NCBI GenBank assembly: GCA_963691655.1
Contig: OY829326.1
Coordinates: 94,295,235 to 94,359,234 of the forward strand
Direction of reading: 5' to 3'
DNA: 64,000 bases
Origin: Toxonevra muliebris
Taxonomy: Eukaryota; Arthropoda; Insecta; Diptera; Pallopteridae
Of this stretch, positions 35,392 to 53,339 are shown piece by piece. Every line of letters starts with the position of its first letter. Position 1 is the first letter of the stretch. Position numbers and translations under genes: made by a program. Under the pieces are notes generated by a model. That model saw nothing but the letters and a program-made list of their open reading frames with translations, made no database searches and had not been told where the DNA came from.

Positions 35392-36341
35392 TGCCAATAG
35401 TTTTTAATAACTAATTAAAAGTTTACAAGAGTCTACATATATGACTCTCAGTTTACCAGACTTTACCCAAAAAGTACGGGAGCGCACCTATTATACTATC
35501 TAAAATTCATATCATACGCCATCGAAACCGCCCCATCCGCATTCTGGTGAATGTGCCCCAGTAGCAACCACTTTCATAAAAACATAATTTTTTAAAGTGA
35601 AACTTCTTTGGCGGCGTTTTGAGGGGTAAACTGAACAGGAAACAGAAAGTGGGGACGGAAAAAAGAAGATATGTGACGGAAGCCGTTAAAATAAGAAGAA
35701 GAACGGGGACGGAAACTATTCAATTCCACAACCACAATGCTTCCATTTGGGGGGTTATTACATAGCGAAGTGATAAACAAAAGAGATGTAGAAATGAAAA
35801 ATGTTGAAAATCCCTCAAATTGGTTTGGTATATTAAACATTAATTTACTGAAAACAATTTTTTAAGTGATTATTTTTTAGAATATGTGTGTGCGTTATTT
35901 TTGTACAAAGAAGAATATTTGTTTTCACAATAAAACATAAATGTCAGATCTGCAATGAGTGAGAAAGAGATGAATCGATACAATAATATAAATATAATAG
36001 AAATAACGCCATCTGTTAACTTCATAGTAGTATGAAAAACATAAACAATTCAAATATATTTGAATCTACTACTATAATGAAAAGAACAACAACAGCAAAT
36101 ATTTAGTGTAACAAAAAGATAAAAAATTTACAGCGCGTTATGACTTGTTTAATACAAGTAAGTGTTGTACATCAAAAACTATTTATTATCTTTTATTAAA
36201 GTAGTTTTTCTATAGCAACGCCATCTGCTGATAGCACTAAGCTAAACATAAAAACGAATATATCAATAGCAGCGCTATCTGTTGCTTTTATAGCGCAATG
36301 CAAAACATAAACAATATAAATATATTTGAATCTACCTTTAC
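35392..36341. other. Intergenic with diverged direct repeats
   Basis: 35991-36077, 36215-36260 and 36264-36340 share an AACGCCATCTGTT / AAAACATAAACAAT / ATATATTTGAATCTAC pattern, so a unit of roughly 270 bp or less has been duplicated. No coding sequence. Confidence 0.5.
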
Positions 36342-36349
36342 GTTTACAT

Positions 36350-37139
36350 CATAGATTAATGACAAAGTTGAACGGATACTGGCATTACCCATATTTGTAC
36401 TTATACATATAAAAGATTGTCATTTATTCTTTCAGTAGCTTTTGACAAAAATTGTTTTCCTCATTTTCTGTCATCTTAACCCATTTGAGTCCGGTATATA
36501 CAAAAAGTACAGCAAAAAAGTGAGTAAAGTAGTTGTTTTAGCTACCTATATCAGGCAATATTGAAAGTATATTTATATAAAATTTTTAAAAAAGGTTACA
36601 AACCGACATTAACAATCCAAAAAGAATGTAGCGGGGAAAAACTTTTATATAAGTATATCAGAAATCCATAATATTCATTTTTTAATTATAAAAATATTAG
36701 AATAATGTAAAGGAGGACATTTTAATATATTTATATCATATTCACATGTTTTTGATAAAAGAAACACCTATTTTCTACACATTGCCTTGCAGACACAACA
36801 GGAGTTCGACATTTTTCACACTTTTCTCAAATGTATTTATTTTTAATGTTTTTTATTGCAGATTTATATTTTTATTTGTTTTTTCACCAACTTTTGAATG
36901 AATTTGTTATTTTATATCTTTATTTCTCAAATTTCAAAACAATTTATTTATTTTATTTTGAGCTGAACAATACAAATGTGGCACAAATGGGTTAATTTTC
37001 TTTTGAAAATTAAACGTCAAAACATGCCGCCATGTTAAAAATGAGAGCGGAATAATGCAAATGCCAAAACGGCATTGACAAAATGGGTAATGAGAAGAGG
37101 CTGTCATTGCTACCCGTTCAACTTTGTTATTAATCTATG
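36350..37139. mobile_element. hAT-type MITE with 8-bp target duplication, split by a nested element
   Basis: Termini CATAGATTAATGACAAAGTT then GAACGG and the inverse at 37110-37139 with small changes; both are flanked by GTTTACAT (36342-36349 and 37140-37147). The CAnnG start and 8-bp duplication mark hAT. Removing the nested piggyBac-like insert (36480-36991 plus one TTAA) leaves about 274 bp. Confidence 0.82.
36480..36991. mobile_element. PiggyBac-like MITE nested in the hAT MITE
   Basis: 512 bp bounded by TTAA on both sides (36476-36479 and 36992-36995), with termini CCCATTTGAGTCC and, inverse, CCCATTTGTGCC. TTAA target and CCC start are piggyBac features. No transposase. Confidence 0.72.
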
Positions 37140-37147
37140 GTTTACAT

Positions 37148-37999
37148 TAAAAAGAAAATAGTGCAAAATCAATCTCAACAAAATTTCGGTAGCAATCAAG
37201 CTGGTGTGTGTGAAAATCCACACTCTCTACCATGGCAGAAGAATTAAGAAGGTAGATGCATTTTGACAAGTAAGAGAAACTTTGACAATTGGGAAAACAT
37301 TTATTTTTGCAACAGAGCTGTACTTTCATAGTTACATTTTTAGGTGAGAATTTATAAGAAAATAATTTGTGTAGTATTGCATGAACATAGGGAGAAATAG
37401 TTGTTGCTTTTTATATTATTTTTTGACTCTTAACATGTTCAAAGTATTTCCTAATAAAGAAAACTAATTTTAATAACATTATTTATACGTTTTTTATTAT
37501 AAATAAAATTGATAATTTAATTCTATCCATTTAAAAAATGCACCTCTAAAATGTTCAAAATGGCTACTTTTTGAAAAAATTCATCTACCTCTAAATACTT
37601 GTAACATGGGTAAAAGTATTTAGAAAACTGTTTTTGGAGACATTTTGCGAAGAAAAAACAATGATAAAGAAAGCCAAATCCAAAATAAACCAGTTTTACG
37701 ATGGACTTAAGCACTTTTGATAAATACCATATGGACCTAATTAGTTTTGAATGCGGCCATGTGCAAAACCAAAAATTTAAATTTATTACAATGCAGTAGC
37801 AGAACAAGGAAAGAATGCGATTGGCTGAAAGGGACTTAAGCAATTTTGATTTACACTTACGAAGGGACTTAGTCACTTTTGAAAAAATAGTTAAATTAAA
37901 TAGGTTTTTTAATTTAATTAACATTAATTAGGCTCATTTCTTTTGTTTAAACTATTTGTACGGTCAGTGTGTATTGTATTAAAAATCTGGAAAATTTTC
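37148..37999. other. Intergenic; short repeated motif
   Basis: GGACTTAAGCACTTTTGAT-like strings recur at about 37706, 37842 and 37865. A 133-codon minus ORF spanning them (37924-37523) is Phe/Leu/Lys-rich without family features. Confidence 0.4.
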
Positions 38000-38365
38000 A
38001 AGTTATATATAAACAGGTTAATGAACAAATGTAGTCATCACAACAACAATGTATATAGAGACGGGCAAATCAGACGGCCGTTTCGGAATCCGCCACAATT
38101 CCTCATCAGTGATCTTAGTGATACTTCTTAATCTTTCAATATCCTATATAAGCTACTAATATTTGAAGTCGTTACCCAGAATTATTCCAGATTTGATTCC
38201 AAATATCTTCACTGAATAGAGATATTGAAAGAAACTACCACTACCGTTCTATACACTTATGTTGTTGTTTTTTTTCTCCCATTGTAGCTAGTCTGCATAA
38301 CAGTTCGTTATTTGAAAGTCTAGTACATGGGAGTGTGTGCGTGTTTGTGAGAAAATGATTCTAGG
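38000..38365. repeat. Dispersed repeat, uninterrupted copy
   Basis: Aligns with 49190-49233 plus 50522-50815: shared strings include GTAGTCATCACAACAACA, AGAGACGGGCAAATCAGAC, GATTCCTCATCAGTG, GAAGTCGT.ACCCAGAATTA, AAATATCTTCACTGAATAG and AAACTACCACTACCGTTCTA. It preserves the sequence into which the maT transposon inserted in the other copy. Class unknown. Confidence 0.8.
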
Positions 38366-38486
38366 TGTCATTTTTTTTGAACGGTCCCCATTCGATCAGT
38401 TCATGATAGTTTTTTAGGAGACTATGAAAATTAAATCTAGTGGTTAATTTTCAAAGTCATGACTTAAGTTCATGTCAATTTCGTTA

Positions 38487-38540
38487 TTTTGAAGTTATAT
38501 GTAAACAGGTTAATGAACAAATGTAGTCATCACAAAATTT
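38487..38540. repeat. Third, partial copy of the same dispersed repeat
   Basis: AAGTTATATGTAAACAGGTT then AATGAACAAATGTAGTCATC repeats the start of the 38000 copy, then the match stops at ACAAAATTTTCG. Confidence 0.65.
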
Positions 38541-39369
38541 TCGTCTATGGCCTTGGCACTGGGTATGTACCGACTCATATTAACTATTCAAATGCCATGT
38601 GCATACATACAATTATCTCTCCCAGTCTGCTGTTATTGTACTTACATATTCTCAGTCACAAGCCTACCAAAGGAGTTTCACTTCCATTTATAAAAACAAA
38701 CTATTGCTTATTCTTTAAATAAATAACACCGGAATAACAGAATTGAGCAACTTTTTTGTCACTTAATATATAAAAAAGTTATTACAAGATTTACTCACTA
38801 TCATATATTTTTGCAGCCACACGAAAAACACAAATATACGTCCGCCCACGATCACTTACAAAGCTCAACTGTCAAAGTAGAAGGGATGAGAGATGATCGA
38901 TGATAATTACAAAACTTTCTTAAATTAGAAGATAAGGGGGCCGGGGGGTGGCAAATGTGCCCCAGTGGCGAATGCTCCTCTTCTACATCCATTGACGTCT
39001 TTGGTTGGCGGTCTCTCGCTGCTTAATGACTTGTGCCAGCTGCTTTCACTCACTCTCTATATTCACAGGATCTCCCTCTTTCCATAAGCTCCAACAAAAT
39101 TGCGTTTTGAGCTGCATTTTTATGTTTTCCCTAATAATATATATTACAAAATTTACAAATATTTTACAAAAATTAATTTTGTTAACTTACATTTTTAAAA
39201 GCAATTTTTTATTATTGGTTTTATTTTATGTTCTTGTTAAATTTTTTAATTATTTAAACTTCAAAACAACTGTAATGTAAAAAAACGCTAAACATACCTA
39301 TCGAACATAAGTTCGAATCGGATTTAATTTCAGTTCGAAATTTTTAATTCCGTTCTGAAACGACTGACT
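38541..39369. other. Intergenic
   Basis: No gene or strong repeat structure seen. Confidence 0.4.
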
Positions 39370-39377
39370 ACGATATT

Positions 39378-39430
39378 TGGGATTTGAACCCGAGGCAGCT
39401 GAGAGCCCAGTCTAGCACTTTACGGTACGT
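39378..39430 (-). repeat. Possible tRNA-derived SINE head
   Basis: On the minus strand TAAAGTGCTAGACTGGGCTC is followed by TCAGCTGCCTCGGGTTCAAATCCC, whose GGGTTCAAATCC matches the B box of RNA polymerase III tRNA promoters; an A-box-like string upstream is poor. No complete cloverleaf is possible, so it is not a tRNA gene. Confidence 0.35.
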
Positions 39431-39814
39431 TAAATTTATTTAGATTTACTTAGTGAGTAAAGATGAGTCTTTTACGTTCTTCCCAAAATATATCAGAACA
39501 TAGCCAAGTAAGTTTATAAGCAATTTTAAATATGTTTTCCATTTATTTAAGTTTTTTTTTCCTGAAATGCTAAAAATAAAATACAAGTATGAATAAATTC
39601 TTTAATCATTAAAAAAACCAAACACCAGAGTCAAAGCAGAAAAATGAAATAGATACGCAATGCAAAAATTGAAAACAATTGCCAAAAAAAAGTTAAAGGC
39701 CATTAAAAGTTGACATTGCATGTCTTACATTAAACACATGTTATTAATATAAAATAAACTAAAAACAATATAAAACAATACAAAAGCAAAATTCGAAAAT
39801 AAATTTTAGAAAAC

Positions 39815-41926
39815 TTAAATAATAATAGGTAAATTCTTGGTGGTCAATTTGCGGTTGCTGCCGGCGGGTGAGTGTCCCGGTAGGGTGCGATGGTAGATAG
39901 AAGAAGTGGCAAGATTCTCTCGGATACTACATTTGGATGGAGTTTGTATACGCGGTTTAGGCAAATGGGGGTGGCGCGCATTTTCCTTGGAAACGACTTG
40001 TGGTAAGCGCCTGGAGCGCGTAGACATATGTGACGAAGACCGGACAATGGAGGATGAAGTAGTTTGAATCATCGATGATCGTGAAGCTGGCTCGATACAT
40101 TTTTGAAACGAATCGTAAGCCTCATCAGCGGGATCATCCGTATAGTTGTCGGTGTACTCATCAGAGCAATCGTTAATGCGTATTTTCGGTGCATTGGCGG
40201 GATTTTTTTGATTGCTCTTATTGAGTGATCGTCGTTTTCTAATATTACCGCTTTGCCGTCCAGATCTACGGCGAATTGTAGTAGCGATGACACGCTGCTT
40301 TTTGAGTGGCGACTTAAAAGGCGTTGGTCTCTTCACTGACGATGCACTGGAAGTGGGCTTCAGAAATACACTGGGACTGTTTAATGCATACATAAGACTG
40401 CGTTTTGCTTGTGGTGTTTGCCTTTCGGAAGGATTTAATTTGCGTTTTTGAGATGACGGCATAGTGGACAAATTTGTTGTGGAAGGAGTTTTGCGCACTG
40501 ATGCTGTGGAAACATTTTTTATTGACATTGGTGTGCGCATAAATTGACTACGCGAGAGTGGCGTTTGGCCATTTTTGCGTGCGCTACTCAACTTCTCTTT
40601 GTTCTGGCGTTTTTTCTCCCAATCGCCTGCCATCACTTCCAATATATTCTCACCATAGACAAGGAATGGTACTTGTTCCTTTTGCTCGTAGGCAAGTACT
40701 AAATCTGTGATTTGCTGCTCAATTTTAGGTAATTTTGTGGCAATCGTTTTTCTTTCTTTTTCCTCCTTTAGCAGCTGCCCTCCACGGTTATTGTAACGTC
40801 CTGGCTCTGATGCTTTCGCTTCAAGTGCGGTCATACGATCCCACAGCAACTTTCGGCTGGCAAACAGTTCAAATATTTGATGATTTTTCTCATAGAACGT
40901 TTTCAGATCTTCCAGCTCCATTTCGTGTAGCACTAGCAAATCGTCTGTATAACAGTAACTCTTAAAGTTTGAAAAACGGCTACGTTGTATTTCGGATTTG
41001 AGAGTTTTATCCCACCACTGCACTATCTCATGTCGTATCTGCTCTACATAGTGTTTTATATTTTGACTTTTAAGCGTCTCGCAGCGTTGTAACTCGCCAT
41101 AAAAGACGTCATAAGTACGTTGCGTATACTCCGTATACTGTTTGAACTTTTTACGTGTTGTGGGAGAGGTATTAAGACGATCCCAGAGTAATTCCAACTT
41201 CTTTTGCATGTTTATGATACTGTCATGTACTTCTTGCACCTGTTGGCCATAAAAATCTTTCATACGCTGCAGATCAGCAAACGTTTCTTTATGTAAACTG
41301 ATTTGGCGATGATTGAGCAAGCGATCTTCCGACTCCTTACTCACCTGCAATTCTAATATTTGGAGGCAATTTTTTATTTCACGTCGCATAACAGACAGTT
41401 TACTCATACGCTCAACGCGATCTTTCTTTAAATCTTCTAAATGCCTGCGGAAATCTTTAATTTCCTCTGGTGTTGGAAGGGGTTCTGCAAGTAGTGGCCG
41501 AGGTGGCTCACCTAACTCATCACATAGACCTTCCTGCTCCAACAATAGTTCACAAATCTCTTCACGTCTTTGACGCATAAATTCCCGCATTTCTGTCAAA
41601 CTTTTATCAATTTCCGATTGCAGCACTAACAACGGCACATCACTGTCACCAATACGTGGCAAATCCACTGGTGTCTTTAATACACGACGCAGTGTCTCTG
41701 CTTCTTCTTGCAAATCATTAATTTCTGCCTCTATGTATGCCTGCTTTTGCAGAGACTCTGCAACCAACTCACCGTAAAACATTTTTGCATGTTCCATTAA
41801 TTTGTTTAAATTATCAATGCACATGTTTTTATCGAAAAGCCGTGTCCATATCTTTGTTAGATCCTGTACATATTTTTCGGTAAGTTTCTGCATCTCAATA
41901 TTTTTCTGCTCGTAATAATCTGTCAT
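39815..41926 (-). CDS. feo: PRC1/MAP65/Ase1 microtubule-bundling protein (fascetto-like)
   Basis: Cross-links antiparallel microtubules of the central spindle during cytokinesis. A single uninterrupted exon of 703 residues from ATG 41926. The N-terminal two thirds are coiled coil (about 5-300). The conserved spectrin-type microtubule-binding domain covers about 300-440 and contains FSNFKSYCYTDDLLVLHEME, LLWDRMTALEAKASEPGRY and the family block NRGGQLLKEEKERK (about 380-393). The remaining ~250 residues are basic, Ser/Thr-rich and presumably disordered, with proline-directed kinase sites such as SPLKKQR (S-P-x-K). Length fits Drosophila Feo and human PRC1 (about 620-680), slightly longer in the tail. 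Intact. The promoter side carries a DRE (42152-42159). Confidence 0.92.
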   Translation of the reverse strand: MTDYYEQKNIEMQKLTEKYVQDLTKIWTRLFDKNMCIDNLNKLMEHAKMFYGELVAESLQKQAYIEAEINDLQEEAETLRRVLKTPVDLPRIGDSDVPLLVLQSEIDKSLTEMREFMRQRREEICELLLEQEGLCDELGEPPRPLLAEPLPTPEEIKDFRRHLEDLKKDRVERMSKLSVMRREIKNCLQILELQVSKESEDRLLNHRQISLHKETFADLQRMKDFYGQQVQEVHDSIINMQKKLELLWDRLNTSPTTRKKFKQYTEYTQRTYDVFYGELQRCETLKSQNIKHYVEQIRHEIVQWWDKTLKSEIQRSRFSNFKSYCYTDDLLVLHEMELEDLKTFYEKNHQIFELFASRKLLWDRMTALEAKASEPGRYNNRGGQLLKEEKERKTIATKLPKIEQQITDLVLAYEQKEQVPFLVYGENILEVMAGDWEKKRQNKEKLSSARKNGQTPLSRSQFMRTPMSIKNVSTASVRKTPSTTNLSTMPSSQKRKLNPSERQTPQAKRSLMYALNSPSVFLKPTSSASSVKRPTPFKSPLKKQRVIATTIRRRSGRQSGNIRKRRSLNKSNQKNPANAPKIRINDCSDEYTDNYTDDPADEAYDSFQKCIEPASRSSMIQTTSSSIVRSSSHMSTRSRRLPQVVSKENARHPHLPKPRIQTPSKCSIRENLATSSIYHRTLPGHSPAGSNRKLTTKNLPIII

Positions 41927-42151
41927 TATTGTTTACTGTAAATAAAATGTTCCCCACAATTATACAAAATAGATTTCAACAGAAGACAATTTTTTTACTC
42001 ACTTATATATTTTCCTTTTTTATAGTTTCCTAAATAATATATTAAATTTTTTCCTCTAAAGTTACTCAAAAGCAACAAAAATTTTTTCATCCGTTGAAAA
42101 TTTCAATTAAACAAGAAGCGGCACTTTTGAATTGGTGATGTCACAAAGAGT

Positions 42152-42159
42152 TATCGATA
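42152..42159. promoter_or_regulatory. DRE motif upstream of feo
   Basis: TATCGATA within TTATCGATAA, 226 bases before the feo ATG. DREs bind DREF in flies and are common at proliferation genes. Another TATCGATA is at 42893-42900. Confidence 0.5.
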
Positions 42160-42618
42160 ACTGTGAAGGTTTTCAATGAATAGTGACAACGTTGCAAAGA
42201 ATGTATAAATGTCCTATTGTTTTCAACACTCGTTCATTATGCCACATTCATCATGCTCATGCAAATTCATTTTTTTATTAAGTCAATTTTTCCGATGCAA
42301 TGCAAAAATAGTTTATTCAACAAATAACGATTAACGATGCGTGATTAACCCTTGGATGGGCACGTCAAAGTACATACACTGTCAGTGTTATTAAAAAAAA
42401 AAAACGTATTTAAAAAAATTAAAACATTCAAAATTTTTCTGAGTCGGATGAGTTGTTTACACAGCGCAACTAAATTTTTACATTTGTTTTTCCAACAGTT
42501 TTGTAGTAAATTAGATCTTGACTGCGTACTCAGTTTTTCTCCATCACCTATAGCTGTCCCACTATATGGACCTGAAGTCAGAAAAATGAGGTTTTCAGGG
42601 GGCTATTAAGTAAAAAGC
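42160..42618. other. Intergenic upstream of feo
   Basis: TTAACCCTTGGATGGGC at 42345 resembles a piggyBac-type end, but no partner was found. Otherwise nothing. Confidence 0.35.
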
Positions 42619-42816
42619 GGATTCCTGTAAACGCGCGAACGCCTCGCATACAACGCAAACTGTACAAATTAGCGAGCTCTCAAATCAGCTGTTAAAATTT
42701 GTATGAAAAAATTCTTGCACAAACCAAATAAGTTTGCGCTATGAATTCGCTCCACAAAGACCTCGCGAACTTGAACACTTGCGCATTTTGCGAGTTACAC
42801 GTTTGCAGGAGCCTCC
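42619..42816. repeat. Short inverted-repeat element, about 198 bp
   Basis: GGATTCCTGTAAACGCGCGA on the left and the inverse of 42790-42816 (GGAGGCTCCTGCAAACGTGT) form imperfect terminal repeats around a relatively GC-rich core with repeated CGCGAAC/GCGAG strings. Probably a MITE. Confidence 0.5.
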
Positions 42817-42928
42817 AAAAAGAAATAAACAATTTTTGTGTGCACACTTTTCCTCCACCCTTGCTTTTTAAAATTGAGTTTTATACTCCCTTTATCGATA
42901 AATGGCCGATAAAAAACTAAATTGTGTA

Positions 42929-43073
42929 TTAACGAACACAAGGCAGAAGTGAAACTTCTTGTGAACTAAACAAAATACAAACATTACTTCACTGGCATGT
43001 GTTTTTTAATTTCATTTGCTTATGTTTCGTTTAGTTCTTGAGAAGTTTCACTTCTGTCTTGTGTTCGTTAATA
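42929..43073. repeat. Near-perfect hairpin, arms about 50 bp
   Basis: TTAACGAACACAAGGCAGAA then GTGAAACTTCTTGTGAACTA on the left pairs with 43021-43071 with few mismatches, leaving a ~45-base loop. Both ends carry TTAA. Likely a small fold-back MITE; it includes the palindrome GAAGTGAAACTTC that recurs nearby. Confidence 0.7.
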
Positions 43074-43930
43074 AACAACCAATTTTTTTTTGGAATTAAT
43101 GCTGGAACAAAAATTGCAACTCTGTACCGGTAATGTTGATGACAATTGTAGCGAACTCTTTTTGTGTGCGACATCTTCATGTAATTCCTTGGACATTTGC
43201 GCCATCTGTATGTGAAATGTATAACTGTCATAAACTTTAAGATGGCGACGCTACACATTGTTCTTTTTGCCATAGGCGTGTGTGTGTAATTAATATGTTA
43301 TATTGAATTAAAACTATTTTGAATCGTTTATTATATAGTTTGCTCGTGAATTCAGTTACGGAATATTGATATTTAGCCCCTCATGCACATTGCTCGACAA
43401 AATTATGTCGCATTGCAAACTTACGCGCTACGTCACATCCGGTTGGTTTTACTCTAGGACAAGAGAAAAGAAGTTTCACTTCAAAAAAACTTTTGATAAA
43501 ACTATTATACTGTCTTTATAGAAAATATTCCTTGTTAAAAATTATTTCCAGAATAATCCGAAAACTATGGTTTTTCATTAGACCCAAACCGATTGTTGTT
43601 GTGAATACGTTAGAAAATCAAATACCTGTACTGCATACCCGTGAGTCAATGCCATGTCAAGTCTATTCAACAAAAACACTGGATGGTTTCGGCAAATTAC
43701 CATCACCAACATTATCTCATTCGTCGTCTGAGTCATCACTCTGTCCCTCAAAATCAGTAACATGATCAGTAATATTTTCGATTGGCTCTTCTTCGCCAGC
43801 ATAATCAGCATCTACATCCTCCTCGCGAGTCTCCATTTAAAACAAAAACTGACGGAGCACTCGATTTTATACACCCTTACTTTTATTTCGTACGAAAATA
43901 TATAAATAGTTAGAAACACAATATTTTTTG
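43074..43930. other. Intergenic; an acidic minus-strand ORF start at 43838 noted
   Basis: On the minus strand ATG 43838 opens METREEDVDADYAGEEE and about 40 acidic codons before a stop. It could be the start of a decayed transposon protein; nothing follows in frame. 43465-43485 contains the GAAGTTTCACTTC palindrome. Confidence 0.3.
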
Positions 43931-44475
43931 AAGTGAAAATTTTTAGCGATTCGCGGAAGTCGCGTTGTTTTTGCACTCACACGAAACTAATAAGAAACGA
44001 AACGAACGAAGTCATATGGGGATCGGCTGCATACAATCATGCAGAGAGTCGACTTCTTGCAGTTTTATCTCATAAGTGGGAGAGCTTGATTCCATATAGC
44101 TGAATTTTCCTTTCATGTATTATATACATGTGCTATGTCGTGTTTGTGCCGATAAATGTAGAGAGTATCAACAGAAAAAAGCATTAAAAAATAGAAACAA
44201 CAACGGTCAAGTGAAAAATCGCGTTTTTGTTGCGCTCTAGCAAAACCAGTAAGAAACGAAGTTATGTAGTTGTTATCAGCTACATACAATCAAGCAGAGG
44301 GACGACCTCTAGCAGTTTTATCGCATGTGCTGTCGTGAGAGATTTGATATAGAAGGCTCGGCTTGATTGCGTATAACTAAACTTTCCTTTCATGTGTTAT
44401 ATAAGTGTACTAAGTCGTGTTTGTGCCGATAAGTGTAGAGAGTATTAACAGAAGAAAAGCAATAACAAAATAGAG
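43931..44475. repeat. Tandem duplication, unit about 278 bp
   Basis: Two diverged copies start with AAGTGAAAA at 43931 and 44209. Shared strings include CAGTAAGAAACGAA-like, TACATACAATCA.GCAGAG, CTTTCATGT.TTATATA and CGTGTTTGTGCCGATAA.TG then TAGAGAGTAT. No coding sequence; possibly part of a larger element. Confidence 0.75.
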
Positions 44476-45296
44476 AGAAAAGGACTGCAAAAACTTCAAC
44501 AGAACGTTTTATAATATTTTCTAACAATTATCTAATAAACAAAATAGTTTCACTTCTACTGTGAGTGCTTGTAGACCCATAATTTTTCTTATATTTTTGA
44601 AATTGATTCTAACTGTACACTGAACATTTTTAACCCCACCCCTTTCCTAGTTACAAAGGGCTAAGTTTCATAACTTTTTTCTATTTACCTAAATCAAAAG
44701 TTGAAACTCAATTCTGAAAGGGTTTTTCATGCCCCTTAATAATATTTTAAGCTCATCATAAATATTTTTAATTTATATAGAGAAAATACTAAATTAAAAC
44801 TTTATCTACCTTTTGGGGCCCTCGAGCACTATTTTTTAATGGCAAACCCAGGCAAATAAAAAGGTTTATTTTTTTCAATAAGCTAAAATCAATGTTGGAT
44901 GCGCATAAAATGGCAAACAAGAATAAAAAGAAATAGCAAAGAACGAACAGCACAAAAAAAACTTGCCGGTACGAGCAAGTCTGTACACGTCTCCTCTCGT
45001 CTTTCCTCTCTTGCTTACAAACTCGACAACAAGAAAACTTCCCGTGTGAAAAAGGGGACTAAGGGCAGAATTGCTCAAGAAATCTTGCTGAGTGGAAAAG
45101 CAAGTGGCTAGTCCAAAAGAGAATTGGAAACTTGCAGACAAGAAAACTTGCCGTGTGGAGAAAGAGGCTATGAAATCAATAAATATTAGAGCATTAGTTA
45201 TTAAATGTTGCATTTTTCTTTTTTGGATTTGCATTATATTTAGTTTTGAATTTTTTAATAAAATGCAACTGTCTATGTTAACATACAAAATGCTTA
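44476..45296. other. Intergenic
   Basis: 44890-45170 has repeated CAAGAAAACTT.CCGTGTG strings (about 45030 and 45140). Small ORFs on both strands are not convincing. Confidence 0.4.
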
Positions 45297-45622
45297 AGGC
45301 TTTAGCACATAGAGTACGTTGTGTAAGTGAGAGCGAAGTATATACAGCTGACAATTACTATAAAGTATATGAAATCGTATGTGGTGTAGTCCATACACAA
45401 CGTATACGTTGAAGTAACGCGAGAAGTTGGGCAACTCTCAACTTTGCCATACGTTGAGAGAGAGTTGTGAGTGTGGCAGCAGATGATTAATTTTGTGTAT
45501 GATGTGTACGATTGTATATCCGTTGGCGAAGTATGCGTGGTATTGCCTTTCTCCTTCGTTTACTTCATGTCAGTCGTATACTTCGCTCTCACGCACTCAA
45601 CGGACTCTATGTAGCAAAGCCT
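45297..45622. mobile_element. PIF/Harbinger-type MITE, 326 bp, TTA duplication
   Basis: Terminal inverted repeats of about 45 bp (left AGGCTTTAGCACATAGAGTA then CGTTG; right the inverse with a few changes, then GAGAGCGAAGTATA shared) flanked by TTA at 45294-45296 and 45623-45625. TTA duplication and the AGGC/GGCT-type end suit Tourist/Harbinger MITEs. Confidence 0.8.
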
Positions 45623-45625
45623 TTA

Positions 45626-46207
45626 TACTAATGTCCTAAACATTTCATCTTGAATTGTCAAAATAGCCCTTGAGCTAGTGAAAATTTTGACAGTTAATAT
45701 TCATTTGAATAGTGTCAGTATTTTCTTTCGAGTTTTTCAGAGTAAAAAGTTATTGTTTCACACTCACCTAAATTACACGAATAGTACAAAATGTGTAATT
45801 TTGCTTTCTTATTTTTCTTAAAATTAATAGACATAGGTAATATGCAGTATTTATTGTATTAAGTATTTAAATTAAATTCTTTCAATAGTTTGACTGCCGT
45901 TAGAAACTAGTTTCCTCGTTTAAAAGCAGACTAACTATTAAAGGTTAGCTTTAAAAAAATTTTATGAATTGACTGATCATTCCGCATGAAAATGTGAATG
46001 AACATATGCATGATTGTGAATAGGGCGTGTAACTTTGCAAATACTTTACTTGTCAAAATGCAACTTTGGTTACGAGACACAGAAGAACAATAAGGGAAGC
46101 CAGGTGGCAGCACCGTGAAGAAAAAATTAAAATTGTTGACAAAATTTATAAAGCAATGAAAAAAGTTAAATTTGTTAAATAAAGCTACATCAACATAATT
46201 AATAAAT
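45626..46207. promoter_or_regulatory. 5' flank of the ZAD zinc-finger gene
   Basis: About 580 bases without other features; the promoter should lie here. Confidence 0.4.

Positions 46208-53339
<7,132 letters not shown>

Noticed and set aside
37523..37924. 133-codon minus-strand ORF
   Set aside because: Composition (Phe, Leu, Lys, Tyr, Cys) is that of AT-rich noncoding DNA and it spans a short noncoding repeat.
39378..39430. tRNA gene
   Set aside because: A T-loop-like GGGTTCAAATCCC is present but acceptor, D and anticodon arms cannot be formed.
42345..42362. PiggyBac-type end TTAACCCTTGGATGGG
   Set aside because: No opposite terminus found within a plausible distance.
43578..43838. Acidic ORF METREEDVDADY... 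as a gene
   Set aside because: Stops after about 40 codons with no continuation, acceptor or donor that I could place.
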